A stretch of 36,969 nt of DNA from contig WTIT01000040.1 in the NCBI GenBank assembly GCA_011526375.1, positions 1 through 36,969 of the forward strand, given 5' to 3'. The DNA is from Methanobacteriota archaeon. GTDB lineage: Archaea > Thermoplasmatota > Poseidoniia > Poseidoniales > Poseidoniaceae. A model generated the notes under the pieces. The model did not search any database, was not told the origin of the DNA, and worked only from the letters and a program-made list of their open reading frames with translations. Shown here one piece after another: positions 27,679 to 36,230 of the stretch (position 1 is the first letter of the stretch; every line of letters starts with the position of its first letter). Both the position numbers and the translations under genes were made by a program.

Positions 27679-27707
27679 GTTGAATATAATTGGCAAGGGT
27701 ATGTTAA

Positions 27708-28691
27708 TTATTTCAAAAAATCCCTATTCACGATGAAGTCACATTTCTTATTAGATAAAATCAACATAACATTTCTGGCAATATCTAGACCAACTCGTCT
27801 TTGAGCCTCAATTGTTGATGCACCAATGTGTGGTGTTGAGTGGAAATTTGGGTGCTGACAAAGTTCGTAACCTTCTGGTACCGGTTCTTCCTCGAAAACG
27901 TCTAGTGCAGCACTAGCTAAAATTCCGTCATTCAAGGCCTTTAGAACATCGGATTCGTTGACAATACCGCCTCTAGCACAATTTACGATATGGTTGCCAC
28001 ATTGAATTCCGTCTGTTGATTTTCCGGGCATTTTACTGATCCGATTATAGTTTACAAGATGATGAGTTTCTTCTGTAAGGTTACAGTGTATGGATATGTG
28101 AGTACAGTTCGAAAATAGTGTGTCAACACTTCTATGTAAACGAGTATTTTGGTTCTTAGCGATTTTTGGCGGTAGGTATGGATCGTATGCATGTACATTC
28201 ATGCCCAAGGATTGAGCGATTAATCCTACACCTTGGGCAATTCTGCCAAAACCAACCAAGCCCAAATTTTTCCCTGATAATTCTGAACCCTTAAACTGCT
28301 TTTTCTCCCATTTTCCTTCTCGCATCGAACGGTCTGATTTTGCCACATGCCTAACTGACGATAACAGATGACCAATCGTCAATTCGACTACCGATTGGGT
28401 CGATGCACGTGGCGCATTAACTACTGGAATATTTGCTGAGCCTGCCGCAGCTAAATCGATATTATCAACGCCAACACCTGCTCTAGCTATGACCTTGAGA
28501 TTAGGTGAACTCTTAACGACTAAATCTGTTATCTTAGTAGCACTTCTGACAATCACTGCCTCGAAGTCGTTGAGAACACCCGCCTTCAACTCTGATTCTG
28601 AATAAAACTTGACAACAACCTCATGACCTTGCTTTTCTAGTAGAGTTTTAGCCTCATTAGAAAGTCCATCAGTCACCGCTATCCTAGCCAT
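27708..28691 (-). CDS. serA: D-3-phosphoglycerate dehydrogenase, short form
   Basis: A 327-residue D-2-hydroxyacid dehydrogenase, most likely oxidising 3-phosphoglycerate to 3-phosphohydroxypyruvate, the first step to serine. The NAD site is GLVGFGRIAQGVG (about 144-156); the catalytic set is Arg240 (NCARGGIVNE), Glu269 (DVFEEEP) and His288 (TPHIGAST). VIARAGVGVDNIDL and NAPRASTQSVVELTIGHLL are typical SerA blocks. There is no C-terminal ACT domain, so serine feedback through ACT is not expected. An insertion between SKMPG and NHIVNCARGG (KSTDGIQCG) is a little longer than usual. ATG 28691 is supported by N-terminal similarity. It is upstream of dinB in the same direction and divergent from the membrane protein at 28791. 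A related hydroxyacid dehydrogenase is possible but less likely. Confidence 0.88.
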   Translation of the reverse strand: MARIAVTDGLSNEAKTLLEKQGHEVVVKFYSESELKAGVLNDFEAVIVRSATKITDLVVKSSPNLKVIARAGVGVDNIDLAAAGSANIPVVNAPRASTQSVVELTIGHLLSSVRHVAKSDRSMREGKWEKKQFKGSELSGKNLGLVGFGRIAQGVGLIAQSLGMNVHAYDPYLPPKIAKNQNTRLHRSVDTLFSNCTHISIHCNLTEETHHLVNYNRISKMPGKSTDGIQCGNHIVNCARGGIVNESDVLKALNDGILASAALDVFEEEPVPEGYELCQHPNFHSTPHIGASTIEAQRRVGLDIARNVMLILSNKKCDFIVNRDFLK

Positions 28692-28790
28692 GTTGTGGGT
28701 AATTCTTGATGGTCAATAAACTTGACATCTATGAAAAATTCTAGCAAACGATTCAAACCGGATTAGTGACTAGGCGAAGTTGAGCGGAAC

Positions 28791-29942
28791 ATGGCTGCAG
28801 AGTTGGATGTCTCGGGTTTGCTGTGGGCTACAGCAATTCTTTCCATTCCAATCGTTATGGCATTACCCATGCGATTAGCATGGAGTTTCTTTATCGGAGT
28901 TGGTCATGAAGAGTCCCAATATCGCAATTCAGTACGCCAAATAATCGATGCTGGCCGACAAGTATCGCCATTTAGAACCACATTGAATGACTTAGCCCGT
29001 GGATTAAATATTAAGCCATCAAAACAAAGACTAATTGAAGCTGATCTATTCCACCCTCTAACCATCTCTCATTTCCTGCTTTTACCGGCGTTAATCATTT
29101 TTCCATTAGCAGTTATTATGGCGTTACCAATTATCATCATTGGACTACCTATGCTGATCTTAATCGAATATTTATTGATTAGAAAAAAACTACTAATCTA
29201 CACCTTGAAACAAATGGAAAAAATATTGCATTGGCAAGTAATTCACATCCCCAAACCTCATCGAGGTGCATTAGAAAAAGCAGGTAAAGTGAATGAGTTT
29301 TCCAACCATGTTATCCACTTTAATTATGTTCCGCAAGGTGCATTCTTAGGTCTATTCGCATGGCTAATTGTGCATTGGATTTTCAAGTTGGACTCAACTG
29401 CTCTTGAGTTGATAATTGCTTCAGGGTTATACATTATCATGCTGGGAATTTTAGGTGTGCTCAACACTGCTTTTGAATCAGACCTAGTATTTGTTGACCC
29501 AGCTAAAGGAAGGCTAGTTCCGGTTGACCAATGGCTAGAGAGCATATTAAAACCAGTTGTTGGAATTGGTCTGTTATTCTTAATCGGAAGAAACTTGTTA
29601 GACAATGCGAGAGATGGCAACCCAGTTGTTTTTGCTGGGACAGTATTACTATTATTATACGGTGCTGCAATAGTTGGTATTGCTTATCGTTGGGGCTATT
29701 CAGTTTGGCGTGGTGACAAAGTTAAACAAGAATTTGAGGTACAAATCGTCGATAATCTAAAACCTCTGTCTTATGATTTAACAAGGACAAGAGGCCGAAT
29801 AGAATTCATTGCTCAAATGTCGATGGATGAAAGACTGACTGTCTTGAATGAAGCACCTGCCAAACAACTTACCTTTGCTGATTTGCAAGCATTGCCAACG
29901 AGCAAAAATAGCGGCAAGATACCTAAAAACCCGATTAAGTGA
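28791..29942 (+). CDS. Multi-pass membrane protein of unknown function
   Basis: I do not recognise this 383-residue protein. Hydrophobic segments lie at about 9-27, 92-127 (probably two helices), 183-199, 205-226, 254-267 and 280-300. A soluble part between the first and second (about residues 35-90) contains SVRQIIDAGRQVSPFRTTLNDLARGLNIKPS, which has a helical look. The C-terminal 80 residues are soluble and end in a Lys/Pro-rich tail. An acidic/basic pattern LVFVDPAKGRLVPVDQWLES lies between two helices and is conserved-looking but not diagnostic. Start ATG 28791; no strong ribosome site. Its stop touches the stop of the convergent dioxygenase gene with no gap. Confidence 0.72.
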   Translation: MAAELDVSGLLWATAILSIPIVMALPMRLAWSFFIGVGHEESQYRNSVRQIIDAGRQVSPFRTTLNDLARGLNIKPSKQRLIEADLFHPLTISHFLLLPALIIFPLAVIMALPIIIIGLPMLILIEYLLIRKKLLIYTLKQMEKILHWQVIHIPKPHRGALEKAGKVNEFSNHVIHFNYVPQGAFLGLFAWLIVHWIFKLDSTALELIIASGLYIIMLGILGVLNTAFESDLVFVDPAKGRLVPVDQWLESILKPVVGIGLLFLIGRNLLDNARDGNPVVFAGTVLLLLYGAAIVGIAYRWGYSVWRGDKVKQEFEVQIVDNLKPLSYDLTRTRGRIEFIAQMSMDERLTVLNEAPAKQLTFADLQALPTSKNSGKIPKNPIK

Positions 29943-30650
29943 TTATAACCAAGGTATTTCTTCAGGTATTTCTCCGAATAAATTTGCTGGCAAGGCAACT
30001 TTAATTTTTGAGACATAACCTAATTGTGCCGTGGTATTATTTTGCCATTCGACATATTCAGAGTAATTTGACATTTTCAAAACTGGATTATGCAGGCGAT
30101 TCCACGAAAGTGTTTGAAATTCAACTCCAGGTGCTTCGTGACCGGTACAAACTAACAAATCACCACTTAGCAGCGACATTACTTTCAGTGAATCAAAATG
30201 TGCTCGCATTCTACCACTAGGTAAATCATCTCGACCAGCTCCTCCATCACCAGTGAATAAAAAATCTCCAGTAAACACGTGATTAGATGTGACTACTAGC
30301 ATCGAATCTTCAGTATGACCTGGAACATGATAAAAAGAAATTTTCTCATTACCTAACTGTAACTGTGAGTGTTCATCGACATACTTTGTCACTCCAAGGG
30401 ATGGAGTGCTGTGCCACATAACATAGTCACAACCGACTGATTCTGCAATAGTGAAGCATCCTGTAATGTGGTCTGCATGAGTATGTGTTGCAATACACAT
30501 TTCAAGGTCTAAACCCATTTGTTCAATAGTTGTCAAATAATTTTCAACATGATCGTACACTGGGTCGATAATTGCAGCCTTTCCGCCATCCTGGTCATAA
30601 ATCAAATAGGTCTTAGCCCAACCAGTGTCATTGAGTTGTAACATCTGCAT
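29943..30650 (-). CDS. ETHE1-like persulfide dioxygenase (MBL fold)
   Basis: A 235-residue metallo-beta-lactamase-fold protein. The metal motif is THTHADH (His56, His58, Asp60, His61) with His112 (VPGHTED), Asp129 (FTGDFLF) and His171 (CTGHEAP). GRDDLPSG resembles ETHE1's GRTDF block, and the C-terminal HNPVLKMSN...IKVALPANLFG matches the NPRL ... ALPANL tail characteristic of ETHE1-type persulfide dioxygenases, which use one iron to oxidise glutathione persulfide or similar thiol persulfides to sulfite. A plain glyoxalase II is less likely because of that tail. The archaeal cosubstrate thiol is unknown. TTG 30656 is in frame; ATG 30650 is chosen. No rhodanese domain is fused. Confidence 0.82.
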   Translation of the reverse strand: MQMLQLNDTGWAKTYLIYDQDGGKAAIIDPVYDHVENYLTTIEQMGLDLEMCIATHTHADHITGCFTIAESVGCDYVMWHSTPSLGVTKYVDEHSQLQLGNEKISFYHVPGHTEDSMLVVTSNHVFTGDFLFTGDGGAGRDDLPSGRMRAHFDSLKVMSLLSGDLLVCTGHEAPGVEFQTLSWNRLHNPVLKMSNYSEYVEWQNNTTAQLGYVSKIKVALPANLFGEIPEEIPWL

Positions 30651-30690
30651 TGCCAAGCCTAAAATGAATTAGTACTTCAATTTCAGCAAC

Positions 30691-30719
30691 AATTGGACCA
30701 ATTCTCAATGGTTAAACCA
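30691..30719. promoter_or_regulatory. Two short inverted repeats between divergent MBL and Nudix genes
   Basis: AATTGG-A-CCAATT (30691-30703) and TGGTT-A-AACCA (30709-30719) lie next to each other in the 89-bp divergent gap. Both are perfect dyads with a single central base, and they share a TGG/CCA core. They could be paired operator sites. Short dyads like these also arise by chance. Confidence 0.3.
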
Positions 30720-30739
30720 AATGAGTTTTTGGCAAAATT

Positions 30740-31462
30740 ATGAGCCATCCCGACACAGTGGTTTATCTAGAACACGACGGGAAGGTTTTGTTGGTTAATG
30801 AAAGCGGTGTCGGGCCACAACTACCGGTCAAAGGTAGGCAAGAAACAAATAACACAATCCGCTTTCCAACGATTGATGAAGTGACAAATTACGGAATCGA
30901 TTATGAACATAAAATGGACATCAGAATCATTTTTGGCAATCAAGTTGTCAAGGTAATCAAGGCTTATCCAAAAATTGAATGGCCCAAAGATTGGGCATTG
31001 AAGGACAATCTAATCTCTGATAACAGTGTTCACCCTGTAGCAAGAGAGGCGATTTATCGTAGTGTCCACAGATTGGTCTCCAAGGTGATAATCAGAAATG
31101 ACCACGATGAAATCCTAATGGCCAAAGTCAAGCGAGGTCATTTCACCGGTTTTTGGACACTTCCTGGTGGATACATGGATCACGATGAACACCCAACAAC
31201 AGGGTGTGTTCGGGAAACATTAGAAGAATTGGGGATAGATATAGTGCTAGATGATAAATCTCCAACAATAACTCAGCAAATATTCAATGATGAGGGAATA
31301 TCATTTGTTTCATTCACTTACCAATCAACTTGGAATGGTACCAAATCTGATATGAATTTGTTAACCGAAGAGATATCTGATGCAGCGTGGTTCAGCAAAG
31401 ATGAGGCATTATCTAACGCAATATCCTATTTTGACCTCGAGGCAATAAGAAGTTTAAACTAA
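30740..31462 (+). CDS. Nudix hydrolase with extra N-terminal domain
   Basis: A 240-residue protein whose C-terminal half is a Nudix fold, cleaving nucleoside diphosphates linked to another group. The Nudix box fits the consensus exactly: G144-x5-E150-x7-R158-E-T-L-E-E-L-G-I166. LMAKVKRGHFTGFWTLPGGYMD is the strand leading in. The first 105 residues form a separate domain (VVYLEHDGKVLLVNESGVGPQLP near its start) that also starts like a Nudix strand but lacks a box. The substrate cannot be told. It is divergent from the ETHE1-like gene and overlaps the end of the convergent alaS by 4 bp. It starts at ATG 30740; no strong ribosome site. Confidence 0.88.
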   Translation: MSHPDTVVYLEHDGKVLLVNESGVGPQLPVKGRQETNNTIRFPTIDEVTNYGIDYEHKMDIRIIFGNQVVKVIKAYPKIEWPKDWALKDNLISDNSVHPVAREAIYRSVHRLVSKVIIRNDHDEILMAKVKRGHFTGFWTLPGGYMDHDEHPTTGCVRETLEELGIDIVLDDKSPTITQQIFNDEGISFVSFTYQSTWNGTKSDMNLLTEEISDAAWFSKDEALSNAISYFDLEAIRSLN

Positions 31463-34308
31463 AGCTCGAGGAGCGTTTTTGCCGCGTCAAAACTGTCCTG
31501 CAGACCTTCTGGATTAGAGCCGCCGCCTTGAGCAAATGTTGGCCTGCCGCCGCCGCCACCAGAGATATGCGGTATGATTGTGCGTAGTATCTCAACAGAA
31601 TTGTACCTTTCACTGGCAATGGAGTTCTCTGTTGTAGCAACCATTAATTTGCCGCCACCATCTTTGGAACCTAATATGGCAAGAGTTGGCTTGGTTTCAT
31701 CAAGGGTCAACTCTTTCAACATTTTTGACATATTCTTTAAGCCACCATCGGACTCCATGATAACTATTCTAACTCCGTCTTTAGAAAAACTAGAATCATC
31801 GCCGCCACTAGTTTTCAGTCTAACTATTTCTGCTTCGAGTTGTTCAATACGTTTTCTTTGGTCTTTCCATTCGGTGAAAAATCGCTCTGCAGTTCGTGGC
31901 ACATCATTGACATTCACCCCAAATACATCTCCAGTTTGTCGTAGCAATCCATCTTGTTCTCGAGCGTAAGCTAGGGCGGCCTGACCAGCGACAATATGTA
32001 ATCTCTCTACGCCATCTTGAACCGCCGTTGAGCGAACTATCCTGATTGAGCCAATCTGTCCAGGCTCATCGTGATGTGTACCACCGCATGCTTGAATGTC
32101 GTGATCAGATATTCTCAAAACACGAATCGTATCACCTTTAGGTGCACCACCCTGATACAAATCAAAGCCGTGTTTACGGTCTGCATCTTTTCGGTTCAAA
32201 ATCGTCTTTTCAGTTTTGTGAACTTGTACAATTACTTGATTTGCCATTCTTTCGATTTCATCAAGATCTTGTCTCGAAAGTCTGTTGTAATGAGTTATGT
32301 CAAGTCGGGCAGATTCCTCAGATTTATTGGCACCGGCTTGGTAAATATGAGGGCCAAGAATCCTACGAGCAGCCCCGCCAACAATGTGAACTGAGGTATG
32401 GTGATCCATCAGTTGTTTTCTACGATTCCAGTCAACACTGCCTCTAACAACATCTCCGTTACTTAGTGCTGAATCAGTAAAATGAACGATGTGTTCGCCA
32501 ATCTTCCTAGTATCCAGAACGCGACAATGCACTGAATCTGTTGCTAATGTACCAAAATCTGCTTCCTGGCCACCACCTTCAGGGTAGAAGCAAGTCCTGT
32601 CTAGAACAACTCCATGAGTAACTTCTTCTGGTAAATCTGGAGATTTCACCTGTACACAATGTAGTACGCTCGCATCAAATTGAGATTGATATACATCGTC
32701 ATAGTACAACGAATTCGTCGCAGGTAGATTATCTAAACCTGATACCAATGCTGATTTGGTAACTTCTTTGGCCGCCTCTTTAGCCATCTTTGCATGTCTC
32801 TCCGCCAATTCGGCAGTAAAACCAGTCCTCAAGGTCATTGATTTCCAACCCGAATTCTGTGCTAGAGATATTGCCATTTCTGGGGCGATACCGTGCGAAT
32901 CATTGAGAGAAAATAGCAATTCATCTGCCATTTCTGAAGCATCATTGCCTACATCAGATAGCATTGTTTTGATTACTTGCTCACCCTTTCTTAGCATCTC
33001 AGAGTATTTTTCCTCTTCAAGGTCTAAAATTGTCCCAATTCCATCATGTGTTTGTTTCATAACCTTGCCACCTAGATTGACATCTATGTGGTGCTGTGCT
33101 AAGTCGGATAGAGTGACATCAATACCAAGCTCATCTCGCATTCTAAGAGTTCTCCTAGCCAACATCCTTGCCAAATAACCTGCCTTGGCATTTGATGGTA
33201 CAAGACCATCCCCGAGCATATTACAAAGTGCATGAAGATGGTCTGGAATTGCGTATATTCTTGCCAATGGATCTGTTATTGCAGCGAATTGTTCGCTGGT
33301 AATTTCGATTCCTCGTTCGCCCAATTTGGCAATGAAGATACTACGTAATTGGTCGCCATCAACACCTGCCTCGATGTTCATAATTCCGTTCAATCGGCTC
33401 ATCTCTCCAAGAATATCGTCTAAATTTAATTCAGGCCATTGCTTGGTAATGCCATCAAAACCGGCTAATTTCTTCAACCAAGACACAGTTTCTGGATATA
33501 TGGCTTCGTAAATGGTTGGAGTACCTGCTGCTGCCCAACAAAATCTTTCAAGCCCATAGCCTGTATCGATTATTTGTAACGGCATTTCTGAATACTTATC
33601 TCCCTTGATTTCTACATCACCATTTTCATCTTCTTCAAGATTCATGAAAACCAGTGTAGCGAGTTCTAATCCACCGACGATTACCTCAACAGCAGGTCCG
33701 GCATTGCCGCCACCACACCATGGATTTTCGACATAGGTAATTTCTTTAGCATCGATGCCAAATGTTTCAGTGAACATTTCATGACAATATTTGACACATT
33801 CTTCCATCCAATAATACATACGTCCTTCATCTGGGCGATTGAATACGTGGTGAGCCATCATCTCAAAGGTAGTCAGGTGACGGCCACTACGACCAACGGC
33901 GTCTACATCGGTTAGCCGAATACATGGTTGAGAGATGGTTAGTGGATTCGCAGGTGGCTCCACCATACCAGAGGTTACGTGTGGTTGGAAATCAGCAATT
34001 GATGCTATGGTCAAATGAATGTCATCACGCCAGCGAGCAAGAATTGGATAGGGTTCGATTCTAGTATGATCCCTTGCTTCAAAAAACCCAAGAAATGCCT
34101 CACGCATTGCATCTTTCAATTCCTTACCACGCATGTCATAGCCACTGATTAAAGGGCTACCAATGAAGGTGTATTCATCTTCACTTGTATCGCCACAGGT
34201 TTCCCTTGTATGGTCCGCAGTCCAAAACCACAAATCGGTAACTCGGCACTGCTTTCTGATGTAGCCGTTGTCATGAAAGACTGCTAAATCAATTGGAGCC
34301 ATCGCCAT
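31459..34308 (-). CDS. alaS: Alanyl-tRNA synthetase, archaeal type
   Basis: A 949-residue class II synthetase charging tRNA-Ala. The archaeal N-terminal extension (about residues 1-55, with YIRKQCRVTDLWFWTADHTRETCGD) precedes the catalytic core with TRIEPYPILARWRDDIHLTIASIADFQPHVTSG. The editing domain shows the zinc motifs HTSVH (about residue 635) and CGGTHH (about 740). A coiled-coil (QRKRIEQLEAEIVRLK) leads into the C-terminal Gly-rich C-Ala domain (HISGGGGGRPTFAQGGG). GTG 34317 is in frame; ATG 34308 with AGGTG six bases upstream is preferred. Its stop overlaps the convergent Nudix stop by 4 bp. It is divergent from rtcB across 109 bp. Confidence 0.95.
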   Translation of the reverse strand: MAMAPIDLAVFHDNGYIRKQCRVTDLWFWTADHTRETCGDTSEDEYTFIGSPLISGYDMRGKELKDAMREAFLGFFEARDHTRIEPYPILARWRDDIHLTIASIADFQPHVTSGMVEPPANPLTISQPCIRLTDVDAVGRSGRHLTTFEMMAHHVFNRPDEGRMYYWMEECVKYCHEMFTETFGIDAKEITYVENPWCGGGNAGPAVEVIVGGLELATLVFMNLEEDENGDVEIKGDKYSEMPLQIIDTGYGLERFCWAAAGTPTIYEAIYPETVSWLKKLAGFDGITKQWPELNLDDILGEMSRLNGIMNIEAGVDGDQLRSIFIAKLGERGIEITSEQFAAITDPLARIYAIPDHLHALCNMLGDGLVPSNAKAGYLARMLARRTLRMRDELGIDVTLSDLAQHHIDVNLGGKVMKQTHDGIGTILDLEEEKYSEMLRKGEQVIKTMLSDVGNDASEMADELLFSLNDSHGIAPEMAISLAQNSGWKSMTLRTGFTAELAERHAKMAKEAAKEVTKSALVSGLDNLPATNSLYYDDVYQSQFDASVLHCVQVKSPDLPEEVTHGVVLDRTCFYPEGGGQEADFGTLATDSVHCRVLDTRKIGEHIVHFTDSALSNGDVVRGSVDWNRRKQLMDHHTSVHIVGGAARRILGPHIYQAGANKSEESARLDITHYNRLSRQDLDEIERMANQVIVQVHKTEKTILNRKDADRKHGFDLYQGGAPKGDTIRVLRISDHDIQACGGTHHDEPGQIGSIRIVRSTAVQDGVERLHIVAGQAALAYAREQDGLLRQTGDVFGVNVNDVPRTAERFFTEWKDQRKRIEQLEAEIVRLKTSGGDDSSFSKDGVRIVIMESDGGLKNMSKMLKELTLDETKPTLAILGSKDGGGKLMVATTENSIASERYNSVEILRTIIPHISGGGGGRPTFAQGGGSNPEGLQDSFDAAKTLLEL

Positions 34309-34417
34309 GGATTTCACCTACTGTACAACTTCCCCAACATAATCAATGACTTGAACCCTGCGACTATAATGTTGAATTATTGACAATCCTCAAAGGTGAA
34401 ATGTATCACCGAGTATC

Positions 34418-35893
34418 ATGGGCGATGAGTGGCGAAAGCATCTTCAAACCGAAGATGATGGAACTATGAGAATCAAAGCTCATGGTAAAATGAAAGTCGA
34501 TGCAAGGATTGTTAGCGACCAAAATCATTTCAGCAATCACATCGATGATCGGGGACCTGAACAATTGGTCAATGCAGCAGAAATTCCAGGCATTGTTGGC
34601 GAGGCTTGGGCCATGGCAGACTGGCATTTCGGTTACGGCCTGCCAATTGGAGGAGTCATTGCTACTGATATCAATCACGGTGATAATGGGGGGGCAATTT
34701 CCCCGGGTGCTGTTGGTTTTGACATCAATTGTGGTGTAAGGGTAATGGCATTAGATGCCACGATTGATGATATACCGAACATCAAAAAGTTAGGTGGTAG
34801 ACTTGCTGGCAGAATTCCTGCTGGAGCATCAGGCAAAGGCGGTCTTGATATTGACATGACTCAAATTCGAAACCTCACTGAAGGTGGCGCCCAAGCAGCA
34901 GTTGAGATGGGTATAGGATTTGATGAGGACCTACCATCACTTGAGTCAAATGGGCTATTGGAAGTAGGAGATGTGTCGCTTTCTAGTAGGGCCATAGAAA
35001 GAGGACTTCGAGCCCTAGGTACGTTAGGAAGTGGTAATCATTTCCTAGAATTGCAATCGGTTGAAAAATTGGTAGATGAAGACACTGCAAAGCAATGGGG
35101 GCTATACGAAGGTCAATTACTAGCGATGATTCATTCCGGTTCAAGAGGGTTAGGTCACCAAGTATGCAGTGAACATTCCCGCAAATTTGAACAGAAGTAT
35201 CGAAGAACTACCGAAGGATGGTATGCTGAAGAATACGATTTTACTCTTTCAGACCGACAGCTAGCATGTGCTCCAATTCACTCCAAAGAAGGTCAGCAAT
35301 ATCTGCAAGAGATGAATGCAGCAGCAAATTTTGCCTTTGCCAATAGAAGCGCTCTTGCTCATCGACTTCGAGAAGTATTACGGCTTGAAATGGGCGTTGA
35401 TGGAGAGGCTAGAACCCTCTACGATGTTGCTCATAACATTGCTAAAATTGAAACTCATAACATTCATGGTAAAAATTGTCAATGTGCAATTCACAGAAAG
35501 GGCGCGACAAGAGCCTTCTCCGGCGATAGTGGCCAAATTGAGAGTAGTTTCCAATCAACCGGTCAGCCGGTTCTAGTGCCTGGTGACATGGGCACTGGAT
35601 CATGGATAATGGCTGGGCCAAGAAATGGTCAGAACCAAGCCTTTGGCTCATCATGTCACGGTGCAGGCAGAGCACTATCTCGCACTCAAGCTAAGAAAAC
35701 TATTGATGGCAAAGCATTGAAGAGAAAATTAGAGAATTCCGGCATTAGAATACATGCTTCAACTCCAAATGTACTATCAGAAGAGGCTCCAGATGCTTAC
35801 AAGGATGTGGATGAGGTCATCGAATTGACCAACAAAGCTGGCTTAGCCCGTCCAGTAGTTAGGATGAAGCCAAACATTGTGGTCAAAGGTTGA
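34418..35893 (+). CDS. rtcB: tRNA-splicing ligase RtcB
   Basis: A 491-residue GTP- and Mn-dependent RNA ligase joining 2',3'-cyclic phosphate (or 3'-phosphate) ends to 5'-OH ends, used in tRNA splicing and RNA repair. Family blocks: WHFGYGLPIGGVIATD, GFDINCGVRVM with the metal ligand Cys105, LGTLGSGNHFLELQ, IHSGSRGLGHQVC, and the guanylate-accepting His414 in SSCHGAGRALSR. VPGDMGTGSWIM is the GMP-binding stretch. There is no intein, although RtcB is a common intein site in archaea. The start is ATG 34418, with a small GGTGA/TCACC hairpin (34395-34410) just before it. The start of alaS lies upstream in divergent orientation, and its stop abuts the small coiled-coil gene. Confidence 0.96.
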   Translation: MGDEWRKHLQTEDDGTMRIKAHGKMKVDARIVSDQNHFSNHIDDRGPEQLVNAAEIPGIVGEAWAMADWHFGYGLPIGGVIATDINHGDNGGAISPGAVGFDINCGVRVMALDATIDDIPNIKKLGGRLAGRIPAGASGKGGLDIDMTQIRNLTEGGAQAAVEMGIGFDEDLPSLESNGLLEVGDVSLSSRAIERGLRALGTLGSGNHFLELQSVEKLVDEDTAKQWGLYEGQLLAMIHSGSRGLGHQVCSEHSRKFEQKYRRTTEGWYAEEYDFTLSDRQLACAPIHSKEGQQYLQEMNAAANFAFANRSALAHRLREVLRLEMGVDGEARTLYDVAHNIAKIETHNIHGKNCQCAIHRKGATRAFSGDSGQIESSFQSTGQPVLVPGDMGTGSWIMAGPRNGQNQAFGSSCHGAGRALSRTQAKKTIDGKALKRKLENSGIRIHASTPNVLSEEAPDAYKDVDEVIELTNKAGLARPVVRMKPNIVVKG

Positions 35894-36082
35894 TCACATA
35901 CAGAATTTGGTATGTGCTTGGCCAGGTATTGTTGGCGCAGCACCAGTGTGTACACCATCTGGCTCTTCACAGATAACACTCAACAGAGTATTTACCAAGT
36001 CTTTCAATTCATCTACTTGGCTTTGTAATTCCTTCATTCGACGCTTCATGTCTACTTTGTTCTCTAAGGTACTTCCCATCAT
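35894..36082 (-). CDS. Coiled-coil microprotein
   Basis: A 62-residue protein convergent with rtcB, the two stop codons touching. Residues about 5-38 form a heptad coiled coil (VDMKRRMKELQSQVDELKDLV); the rest is a Gly/Pro/Thr-rich tail ending in HTKFCM with Cys38 and Cys61. The frame has start codons ATG 36082 and ATG 36079 and is preceded by a GNRA-capped hairpin (36090-36111). A clean coiled coil in the only open frame across this gap supports a real gene. Function unknown; dimerisation or regulation of a larger partner is plausible but inferred. Confidence 0.6.
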   Translation of the reverse strand: MMGSTLENKVDMKRRMKELQSQVDELKDLVNTLLSVICEEPDGVHTGAAPTIPGQAHTKFCM

Positions 36083-36089
36083 ATCCCAT

Positions 36090-36111
36090 CCAAGGAAGTT
36101 GCCTTCCTTAG
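36090..36111 (-). promoter_or_regulatory. GCAA-capped hairpin before coiled-coil gene
   Basis: On the minus strand, AAGGAAG-GCAA-CTTCCTT forms a 7-bp stem (9 bp counting an outer U-G and C-G) closed by a GNRA tetraloop. It ends 7 bases before the start codon at 36082, so it lies at the ribosome site of the small gene and could control its translation. On the plus strand it is followed by a weak T-rich run, so a terminator for rtcB is also possible, though the small gene lies between. Confidence 0.45.
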
Positions 36112-36199
36112 ATTATTTTCAGTAAATTAGATTATTAATCTTTGAGGATAATTCACTAAGGAAAATGACGTTTTTACAACTGAAAAATTTGACGAACCG

Positions 36200-36206
36200 T
36201 TATAAT
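36200..36206 (+). promoter_or_regulatory. TATA element of tRNA-Thr promoter
   Basis: TTATAAT at this place lies about 27 bases before the mature tRNA 5' end, the distance expected of an archaeal TATA box to its start site. The rest of the 36112-36230 stretch is AT-rich, with one AGATTA-T-TAATCT dyad (36129-36141) and no convincing gene. Confidence 0.4.
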
Positions 36207-36230
36207 CATCATGCAAGTCCGCAGAAATAC

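Noticed and set aside
34395-34410. GGTGA/TCACC hairpin before rtcB as a regulatory element of its own
   Set aside because: A 5-bp stem with a 6-base loop is weak by itself, and GGTGA may simply be a ribosome-site remnant. Mentioned only beside the stronger hairpin of the neighbouring gene.
34418-35893. Intein in RtcB
   Set aside because: RtcB of some archaea has inteins, but here the family blocks follow without interruption and the length is normal.
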